Under the pieces are notes generated by a model. The model had not been told where the DNA came from and made no database searches. It saw only the letters and a list, made by a program, of their open reading frames with translations. The position numbers were made by a program, and so were the translations under genes. 32,399 bases of DNA from positions 1 through 32,399 of the forward strand of contig WKLE02004626.1 in NCBI GenBank assembly GCA_014885115.2, written 5' to 3'. Of this stretch, positions 29,878-32,399 are shown piece by piece (the first letter of the stretch is position 1; every line of letters begins with the position of its first letter). The DNA comes from Asterionellopsis glacialis. Taxonomy: Eukaryota; Bacillariophyta; Plagiogrammaphyceae; Rhaphoneidales; Asterionellopsidaceae.

Positions 29878-30150
29878 GATTAGGATTAACTTTGTGCAAA
29901 TGTGGGTAGTAAGAGTAAAGTGACCTATGCACATTTTTTACTTAGTGTCCTGCCCAACAATATGATTTGCTTTCCACCATAATGTAAGGATGATCCTATG
30001 CTGTAGAGGCCTCCAGGGTCCTATTCTAAGACTGCTATAGCCCCCTAAACCCTTGAGCAAACAGGTGCCACATGCTTTTGATATATTTATTGTATATCAA
30101 CAAAAGGATTGCTCCCTAGAGGAGGCACTAGGACTTAGTAGTAAGATACC

Positions 30151-30190
30151 CTAAAACTAAAACCATTCCACTAAAACTAAAACCATGTAC
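30151..30190. repeat. 20-bp unit repeated twice in tandem
   Basis: CTAAAACTAAAACCAT followed by TCCA in the first copy and GTAC in the second, directly adjacent. Confidence 0.8.
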
Positions 30191-31329
30191 ACAACAGGAC
30201 ACTTTATGATGCACCATTCATTTAAATAACAGAAATATTTAGAAGTTAAGAATACTGGGAAATGAATTGTTATGCAAAGTTGTTTAATGCTATAACTTTA
30301 ACTCTTGGAGTGCTTTTTTGGTAACTTGACATTTGTAACCTACTGGTATTCATACCATGCCACCCGCATGAGGATGCTCTACTAGGTATCAGGTACCAGG
30401 TACTAAAACAAAATGAAATACATCTATGTACCAGAAGCAGTAATTAAAGACTCCAGACAACTTGAAATTCCAACAGAAATGACCAAGCAAATAAGAAAAG
30501 AGAACTACTCCAAAACCAGCATAAATGTCATGAAATCTGACTACACAAGAAACGGAAAGGAATTTGATGAAAATGAGAATGGAACTAACCTGAGACCAAT
30601 ACAATGGGACTAATATGAACACACCCAGAAGAGAATTAAATCTACAAAAATAGCAAAGGTTGATCTCTTAACCACTCAAATTGATTCACATAAAAATCTC
30701 ACCCAATGGCATTTATGCCTGTTTTAGCTGTTCTTGTGTGCTTCCATGCAATATTGTGGTATATTGACTATGGCAGTCAAATGCTGGTTACAAAACAAAT
30801 TCAACTGAAATTAATAGAACAATCACCTAATGTTCAGAAAATACCCATGTAGGAACATCGACACCAAAGAATAATAAGAAACAATACCTTCAAACCAAAA
30901 TTATGGTGAATTCTTGCTTTAGTGTCCAAACCTCTTCTGTCATTTGTGTGATTGGTTACACACTATCAATGAATTTATTTTTAAATGAGCAAGTAAAAGT
31001 GCTGCTGTTTTTTGGTTCCTGAGCATTCTAGTAGTTGGCACTGAACAAAAATCTCAAGACCCATTTTGACATGTTTTTCATGCTTGATCAATCTGTGGTG
31101 GCCAAAGAGGCTGAAAACACACTCTTTTTGGTAAAAAAATAGAAAACAATTTTTCAAAAAAATTACTTAGATGAGATATATCTCTTCTGAAAGCTGTTTA
31201 TACATTATCTAATGGGATGGTAGAAAATTACAACAATCAGTCAAAAAAGTGTCCTAAAAAATGTCCACCACCTATGAGAGTAGGTTCTCAGATGAGATAT
31301 ATCTCATTTGACGCCAATCCATCCAGGCC

Positions 31330-32399
31330 CTAACAAATAGGGCCAAAGTGGCTATGTTTGTCATTTACAGGTTTGCATTTAAGCTTTTTGGTAAACTTCT
31401 TATTTACTATGGTGGCTGAAGTGCCTGAATCTAAAAGTACTTTAAGTGGTTTAGTTTTCTGCCTTTGTCCTTTGCATACTAGCATCAACGCAACCGTTAC
31501 TGGGGGACTGGGCAAGTGTGTCTGGTCTTGGACCATTTTCTTGGACTATGCAAGTCCCAGAAAGTATAACAAGACAGATGATTAGGCATTTCATAGTTAA
31601 ATAATTGGTTTTCTACATTATTTACTATGGGGGTATTATCTCATTCATCATCACTGTTGATACTTAAGGTATCGAAGTTGAAGTTGTAGCGTTGTTCTAC
31701 ATCAGTATCGGTATCATTGGATTTCTCGTCAGTATTGTCCTTAGTCAATAAATCTTTGACTTGAACCACAATGGTGTTCAATTCCTGTTTGTCATACTTG
31801 TTGTACCATGGGCACTTGTACTTTGGCTGTTCTTCCTTTCCACCATTTTTCTGATGTTGATCGATGTACTTGTCCAAGGCACGGCATTCACTGGTATCAT
31901 GCAAACTGTTTTTATGAATCTTACAGTACTTGCATTTTTGCCTTTGTTTGCCTTATGATCTTTACCATCCTGGCTGTTTGTTGGATTGTTAGGTTTTTCC
32001 TTACGAGCTGGCTTGTCCTTGGTTCTAGGACCTGATGGGTCTCCTATGTTGTCCGTAACTAACATGCATTCCAGAAACTCCAGAAATGCTGGCAGGCCTT
32101 TATCCTTATGGTTGAAACCTTGGTGTGTCATCTCCTTGCTCCAAGTAGTGGGAAATGATATATCTCATTCAACTGGAGAATAGACATGGCCAACCCAAGT
32201 CCCAGATAGTCAAGAAATTTCCTATCTGAGACAATGGGTTGGCCCTTTGCCACAAGGTTCTTGTTTGCCCATTGGCACATGCATTTGCACCAGCTACGTG
32301 ACAGGAACAAGTAAAAAGGTCCCGTGGGACCCCCTTGCTTGTCAAAAGCATTCTGGACTCTCTGAGGCTGTAAAAGCTTCAGAGAGGAAGAAGCCTCCA
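31330..32399 (-). mobile_element. Gag/protease relic of an LTR retrotransposon, cut by the window edge
   Basis: Minus-strand reading changes frame several times. From the window end: VAKGQPIVSDRKFLDYLGLG and SILQLNEIYHF, then after a shift near 32155 PTTWSKEMTHQGFNHKDKGL and LPAFLEFLECML, a Lys/Pro/Asn-rich basic stretch, then after a shift near 31935 a zinc knuckle CKYCKIHKNSLHDTSEC (31884-31934), ECRALDKYIDQHQ and an acidic end stopping at 31641. A further block at 31536-31330 holds the aspartic protease signature KVLLDSGTSATIVNKKF. This is the gag plus protease order of LTR retrotransposons, Ty3-like by its general look. No reverse transcriptase follows to the left, and frameshifts make it non-functional. 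No LTR is identifiable inside the window. Confidence 0.75.

Larger units (their letters stand above)
27604..31329. other. Long noncoding region with weak coding-like relics
   Basis: About 3.7 kb without a gene I can support. It holds an inverted GGGGATAA/TTATCCCC pair near 28153 and 28240, a 50-codon open run at about 28644-28797 (EAANEHPPDHLFG...), the coding-like stretches at 29190-29877, a 20-bp tandem repeat at 30151-30190, a 66-codon ATG frame at 30413-30613 (MKYIYVPEAVIKDSRQLEIP...) of unknown family, and two copies of the palindrome GAGATATATCTC at 31173-31184 and 31294-31305. Confidence 0.45.

Noticed and set aside
30389..30622. 77-codon minus-strand and 66-codon plus-strand frames
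   Set aside because: They overlap on opposite strands with no recognisable features; mentioned only as weak open frames in the noncoding region entry.
31173..31305. Two GAGATATATCTC palindromes as an operator pair
   Set aside because: AT-rich 12-mers of this kind are easily expected by chance, and there is no gene start nearby.
1..32399. tRNA or rRNA genes
   Set aside because: I looked for cloverleaf-like A/B-box patterns and conserved rRNA blocks and saw none that I could support; a dedicated scan would be needed to exclude a diverged tRNA.

Overview
The window looks like AT-rich nuclear DNA of a eukaryotic alga with a complex plastid, most likely a diatom or a close stramenopile. The reasons are genes on both strands with few, short GT-AG introns (about 150-200 bp), presequences with an AFAP/AFAF-type motif after a signal peptide (the bipartite plastid-targeting style of diatoms), a plant-type Tab2 gene, and wide spacers full of short GTACC and AGGTCCTA palindromes. 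The species cannot be named from the sequence alone.

Layout. Bases 1-162 hold a possible 3' end of a gene entering from the left. 670-2462 (-) is a three-exon GFO/IDH/MocA-family oxidoreductase. 3498-3962 (-) is a small acidic protein of unknown family. 4.0-12.7 kb is a decayed, transposon-rich interval. It holds a non-LTR retrotransposon copy with its 5' part inverted and flanked by a 12-bp target-site duplication (6707-7881), a broken paralogue of the 3498-3962 gene (8385-8728), a foldback/MITE-like element (9653-9783) and a dead piggyBac transposon between TTAA sites (9941-12681).

14.0-26.9 kb is the gene-dense core: a saccharopine-dehydrogenase-like reductase with a plastid-style presequence (-), a duplicated fragment of its 3' end (17011-17335), an MSS51-C-terminal-like protein (+), a three-exon Tab2 translation factor (-), a GH3-family acyl-adenylate/amido synthetase (+) sharing a short divergent promoter with Tab2, a MATE transporter with a long N-terminal extension (+), and a coiled-coil protein ending in a DUF4145/HEPN-like domain (-).

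27-31 kb is noncoding, with a degenerate tandem duplication and weak coding-like relics. 31.3-32.4 kb is the broken gag/protease end of an LTR retrotransposon that runs out of the window.

There is no operon logic here. The only shared theme is that Tab2, the reductase and perhaps the MATE carrier appear plastid-directed. I found no convincing new multi-gene system. The points most worth following are the twin-priming-type LINE structure, the unknown gene with its decayed paralogue, the coiled-coil/DUF4145 fusion, and the families of short intergenic palindromes.
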